A stretch of 64,000 nt of DNA. Source: Escallonia rubra. Its lineage: Eukaryota > Streptophyta > Magnoliopsida > Escalloniales > Escalloniaceae. The translations under genes were made by a program, and so were the position numbers. The stretch lies in contig JAVXUO010002465.1 in the NCBI GenBank assembly GCA_033065855.1, forward strand, positions 78,823-142,822, written 5' to 3'. The notes under the pieces are model-generated. The model was not told the DNA's origin and made no database searches. It saw nothing but the letters and a program-made list of their open reading frames with translations. Positions 61,801 through 64,000 of the stretch are shown here, in pieces. How positions within the stretch are numbered: the first letter of the stretch is position 1; each line of letters begins with the position of its first letter.

Positions 61801-62397
61801 TGGCTCAAACCAACCTAGGAACAGCTTCTTCACGTAAGGCAAATTGGGTGCCAACTTCTTCTCACACATCTCTCTCTCCAACTCCCGGTACTCATCGGTC
61901 ATCTTCTCCCACGCCTCCGTCTCCGCCTTAATCTGCCTCCTCCTCAACAAATAATAATTTCGCCTCTCAATCTCTTTGAATTCTGTTTTCACCCTCTGCT
62001 GATTCCTCCTATACACATTCCTCACAAATAGCGAAGTTATCCAAGTTGGCTCTTGTATAAACACTTTCCGGGTAGACTCTGTTTGCCCAATTTGACAAAA
62101 CCCATTTGGGAGTTTCTCTGAATTGACCACATTTGCCAAATCTTGGAGGCTTTCAGTGAAATTTTCGTCTGTTGAATCTGGCAAAGGATGTAAGTAAACT
62201 GAAATGGAATTGTTTAAAGAGGGCAACTTGAGGTTGTAAGGGAAAGGACACGAGGAAAGTGGTGCGCTTTGTGAGAAACTGTGAAAGTTGGAGGTGTGAA
62301 TGAAGAGGAAGCTACGGTTTGGTTTGAAATTCTTGGACTTCCATGAGGGGTGGAGATGGGCTTTGGGCCTTGGAGAGAAGGGAGCTGAAGAAGCCAG
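35176..62397 (-). CDS. RPOTp: Phage-type (T7-like) organellar RNA polymerase, probably plastid RpoTp; 19 exons
   Basis: Single-subunit DNA-directed RNA polymerase that transcribes organelle genes. Exons in order: 62397-61591, 59677-59477, 59372-59239, 58941-58872, 58505-58447, 58174-58057, 53646-53533, 53256-53128, 52574-52158, 49502-49452, 41556-41486, 40523-40439, 40251-40099, 39052-38978, 38879-38790, 38247-38200, 38105-37991, 36077-35974, 35286-35176. All introns are GT-AG and phases join without a break; total 2952 nt, 983 residues. Domains: transit peptide (~1-80), N-terminal domain, catalytic domain. Catalytic residues equivalent to T7 D537, K631, Y639 and D812 are D684 (D-G-S-C-N-G), K759 and Y767 (R-x3-K-x3-M-T-x2-Y-G) and D916 (V-H-D-S-F-W). 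The family C-terminus F-F-N is present. No AUG lies upstream of the conserved domain; the start is set at a CUG 12 nt after an in-frame stop. RpoTm or RpoTmp cannot be excluded, but the start type favours RpoTp. Confidence 0.93.
36078..37990. other. Polymerase intron 17 (1.9 kb)
   Basis: No gene in it. The part at about 36990-37450 has a more balanced base composition and short near-repeats (TTTTAACTGCTAACATGGGT; TTTTGACTGCTAAGCATGAT), and may be an old insertion. No family recognised. Confidence 0.5.
41972..42708. mobile_element. MULE-like non-autonomous element nested in the hAT element
   Basis: Flanked by an exact 9-bp duplication GGTTAAGGG (41963-41971 and 42709-42717), the length typical of Mutator-like elements. 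The ends share inverted GAAGCAC and CGGTGCGG motifs (left CTATGAAGCACCGGTGCGG; right CCGCACCGGAATCCGTGCTTC). The interior has a purine-rich stretch (42140-42220) and GC-rich subterminal repeats (GCGCGCTGGGTGCGG-like). Non-coding. Confidence 0.75.
42786..43165. repeat. Decayed tandem repeat, about 110-bp unit, three copies
   Basis: Units start with GGTGTTTTTGACTTCTCATA or a variant (about 42797, 42909, 43069) and each ends near TTGTTTTGAC. Copies 1 and 2 are close (few changes); copy 3 is more diverged and preceded by about 50 bp of extra sequence. Confidence 0.85.
43310..44540. repeat. Decayed long direct repeats (about 150-bp pair, then about 220-bp triplet)
   Basis: A ~150-bp block around CTAAATTGAATATTTTG and GAAACTCAAT occurs near 43315-43470 and 43690-43840. 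A second family, with ATTxAGGGTxxTTxxxATTT and GAGGTTAAAAGTT landmarks, occurs three times (about 43860-44060, 44115-44290, 44330-44520). AT-rich and non-coding, apparently internal structure of the hAT-like element. Confidence 0.65.
46150..46535. mobile_element. Stowaway-like MITE
   Basis: Left end ACCCCCACCGTCCCTAGAAA and right end GGGACAGAGGGAGTA are inverted (CTCCCTCTGTCCC on the other strand), the standard terminus of plant Stowaway (Tc1/Mariner) MITEs, with TA at the right edge. About 380 bp, non-coding. Confidence 0.65.
46798..48445. mobile_element. Hairpin-rich non-autonomous element inserted in a TA microsatellite
   Basis: Ends GGGAGTCGATCC and (reverse complement of right) GGGAGCTGATCC, flanked on both sides by long TA runs (46771-46796 and 48447-48502). 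Just inside each end is a hairpin (CCATCCACG...CGTGGATGG on the left, GACCGTCCA...TGGACGGTC on the right) next to an inverted CCAGATCT and a T/A run. The interior carries a 25-bp tandem repeat (46909-46987, unit CGGTTGCAACCGCCACTC...), several palindromes of the form ACCGCTACAAAGTGTAGCGG, and an ~84-bp block present twice (48106-48189, 48247-48331) with TCCGCTACATAATGTAGCGGA-type palindromes. No coding region. Confidence 0.65.
48447..48502. repeat. TA dinucleotide microsatellite
   Basis: A near-pure run of about 28 TA units at the right edge of the hairpin-rich element. A shorter TA run flanks its left edge at 46771-46796. Confidence 0.95.
49700..50720 (-). mobile_element. LINE reverse-transcriptase fragment in polymerase intron 9
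   Basis: Minus-strand frames give C-L-P-S-K-F-I-C-L, then [19 protein letters not shown], the decayed palm motif (I-G-L-H-Q-G-S-A-L-S-P-Y in better copies). Sequence left of it corresponds to the region after the catalytic motif, ending near CTAAGCCTTTGGCCCCAAAC (49727), a sequence often seen at plant LINE 3' ends. Stops are frequent. Same orientation as the host gene. Confidence 0.7.
53975..55254 (+). mobile_element. LINE reverse-transcriptase fragment in polymerase intron 6
   Basis: Plus-strand frames read [58 protein letters not shown] (from F-M-P-G-R-S-T) and further decayed parts of an L1-like reverse transcriptase and its C-terminal region to about 55250. It is opposite to the host gene and closely related to the LINE at 25957-28830. 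Confidence 0.75.
55255..56375. repeat. Possible TIR element and duplicated right end in intron 6
   Basis: Starts GGGTGGCAAAAAGG (55255) and ends TTGCCACC (56218-56225), giving a short inverted GGTGGCAA terminus; no target duplication is clear. The last ~85 bp (GGATTTGGGTAGCTTTTAAG ... GATTGCCACC) recur in altered form at about 56285-56370. A CTTCAT microsatellite lies at about 55435-55465. The Val- and His/Thr-rich frames at 55489-55710 are low-complexity artefacts. Confidence 0.35.
56376..58056. other. Remainder of polymerase intron 6
   Basis: AT-rich intron sequence with no open frame, repeat or RNA gene that I can identify. Confidence 0.5.
59678..61590. other. Polymerase intron 1 (1.9 kb)
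   Basis: No gene. It contains a 15-base C run near 59809-59823, and a 9-bp unit (GGGAACGGG-like) repeated four times at about 60419-60448, which produces proline-rich shadow frames on the minus strand. Confidence 0.6.
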
Positions 62398-62720
62398 GTT
62401 TGCGGCTGTTTAGGGTTTGTGGGTGGAGGAGGAGATAAGACATAAACGCCGAGAGAGCAGTGTGAGAGCGGAAATGAAGAGGACAAGAAATTTTCCAATA
62501 AAGAAGAAGACACCATTTTGAAACCTCTCTTAAACCCCCCATTGGCCATTTCTATTACTTTATTTATTTATTTTGGCAACTTTTTACTTTTTCCCTCTTT
62601 TTTATTTTTGGTAGAATATTGAGAAAAGAAAACAAAATATTCTTATAAAGATTTTACAACGAAGCAACAAACAAAAATAACTAACAACAACCGAATAGCA
62701 AATTAAATAAACAACCCACA
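62398..62720 (-). promoter_or_regulatory. 5' region of the RNA polymerase gene with overlapping upstream AUG frame
   Basis: Upstream of the presumed CUG start, AUGs at 62549 and 62516 open a different frame (M-A-N-G-G-F-K-R-G-F-K-M-V-S-S-S-L) that runs past the CUG and ends at 62214 without joining the polymerase. If these AUGs are in the mRNA they form an overlapping upstream frame that would lower CUG initiation. A TATA-like CTTTATAAGA lies at about 62641-62650 on the minus strand. The transcription start is unknown. Confidence 0.45.
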
Positions 62721-63228
62721 TAAATATTAAACAGGAACAGCATCACACTATGGGAACTATGGACACAAAATCACGACCTAAGTGGAGTCTTTAAAAATCG
62801 AAGGGAGAGCTCTTCACAGCAAAAGGAGAGCTCTTCACACGAGAGAAGGGTTAAAAGGTTGTTCACGAAATGCTAGCTCGTTATGACCAATCCAAATATT
62901 CCAAAGACGGGCTTAGGAAAAAAAAAACAAATAGTCCATAAAGATTAAATAACAATCCACAAGAGTTGATTACACTACGAAGGATAGGTTTTGATAATCA
63001 GGAACTCACGGTACCAAAAACTCAACCTTTTAGCTACAAGTAATACTTTAATGCACTCATAGACTCCAAAACGAGATAAATCCAATTGTGGCTCTGTCCG
63101 AATGCAACTTGGAGGTAATCAAACCCCTAAAAATATATGACTTAAAATGGTAAAAATGCGAAAGCAAAGTATCGATTACAATGACTTCATCCACGTTGCT
63201 TTCCCATAGTGATTTGTATAACAAACTC
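62721..63228. other. Intergenic region
   Basis: AT-rich, with a direct repeat of GGAGAGCTCTTCACA at about 62803 and 62825. No gene is visible. Confidence 0.5.
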
Positions 63229-64000
63229 ATCGTAGACACCCTATTTTTGTAGGCATCTTTTAATTAATCAAATAATAGATTTTATCATTAATTAGAATAT
63301 ATCATTGAGTTTAGGCTTAGTAATGTAATTTATTTAATTAATTCAATTCAATTGTATTTAATTAAGTTAGTCCAGTTTAACTTTCCAGTCCAGTCCAGTT
63401 TAATTGTCTTAGTCCAGTCCAACTGTCTTAATCTAGTCCATCAGTCCAGTCCAGTTGCATTAGTCGAGTCCATTTACGTCAAGTCCAATCCAAGGTCTAA
63501 ATTATTTTAAATGATGTAGTTTGTCTAGATGACTTGAAAAATTAATCCATGATTTATCCTTGATATAAAGATCAAATCAATTCATTTTTTTGGTTAGGAA
63601 ATGGCTTATCTTGAATCTGGTACACCCATTTGTGATTTTTGATATAATTACTGAAAATAAGGGCAGATAATGCTTCAAAATTTGAGAATAATTATTTTTA
63701 ATTAATGGGGTGAATAAGCCGATTTTCTATTAACCGGCCGGTTTTCGATTAACCGGTCGGTTAGTTGACTTTTGTCAATTTGCGATTTTATCACTTATTT
63801 TGACTTATCTCCAGCCTTGCAGATTGGCATTGCCAATCTTATAAGATTCTGTGACCCTAAACACTATAAAAAGGGGTCTTGGTCTTTATTTTTAGGGGTC
63901 GAATTTTAGTTAGTCTAAGAGTTGATTCTCTTTGGACCTGAGCATGTCATTTCTTCGTGAAGTGACATATTATATCTTTCTCGAGAAGTCTAGCCACTCA
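63229..64000 (+). mobile_element. Probable start of an LTR (retrotransposon), cut by the window end
   Basis: The sequence from TAGACACCCTATTTTTGTAG resembles the 5' end of plant Gypsy-type LTRs. Within it, AGTCCAGTCCAGTT-type units repeat (about 63375-63490), a palindromic AACCGGCCGGTT with a second AACCGGTCGGTT lies at 63731-63765, and a TATA box (CTATAAAAAGGGG) is at about 63864. An internal region would lie outside the window, so assignment is tentative. Confidence 0.4.

Noticed and set aside
62214-62549. AUG-started frame as the real N-terminus of the RNA polymerase
   Set aside because: It ends in a stop in a different phase and never joins the conserved frame; no short intron with clear consensus sites links them. 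Kept only as an upstream overlapping frame.

Overview
The window is nuclear DNA from a flowering plant, most likely a eudicot. The evidence is an intron-rich gene for a phage-type organellar RNA polymerase, a plant receptor-like protein with leucine-rich repeats, GT-AG introns, and many plant transposon families (CACTA, hAT, MULE-like, Copia, Ty3/Gypsy, LINE). I cannot name the species. Genes are sparse and most non-genic sequence is AT-rich and transposon-derived.

Layout. 1-3.5 kb: a decayed FQR1/WrbA-type quinone reductase relic, split by a roughly 1.15-kb hAT-like element with an exact 8-bp target duplication. 4.3-8.0 kb: a four-exon LRR receptor-like protein gene (+) with two single-base frame breaks, both in short T runs. 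8.2-8.9 kb: the C-terminal part of a heptahelical HHP/PAQR protein gene (-), also with two frame breaks. 9-15.4 kb: AT-rich sequence with repeats and one possible first exon. 15.6-25.6 kb: a CACTA (En/Spm) relic plus flanking Copia remains, with about 4.2 kb of it duplicated in tandem. 26-28.8 kb: a LINE split by a very small LTR retrotransposon that encodes a Gag zinc knuckle. 32.3-33.2 kb: a Copia-Gag/Gypsy-integrase chimera.

The right half is dominated by one gene on the minus strand, a single-subunit RNA polymerase of the RpoT family (35176-62397). I could place 19 exons with consistent splice sites and phases; they sum to 2952 nt, or 983 codons plus stop. All the expected T7-type catalytic residues are present. 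The conserved reading frame has no AUG upstream of the conserved domain. An in-frame stop is followed 12 nt later by a CUG in strong context that begins a transit-peptide-like sequence (L-A-S-S-A-P). This suggests a plastid enzyme (RpoTp) started from a non-AUG codon, which I recall being reported for the Nicotiana orthologue.

The polymerase introns are full of transposons. Intron 10 (7.9 kb) carries a 7.1-kb hAT-like element that itself contains a MULE-like element with a 9-bp target duplication, arrays of decayed tandem repeats, a Stowaway-like MITE and a hairpin-rich element sitting in a TA microsatellite. Introns 6 and 9 carry LINE fragments in opposite orientations. The right edge (about 63.23-64.0 kb) looks like the start of a long terminal repeat cut by the window end.
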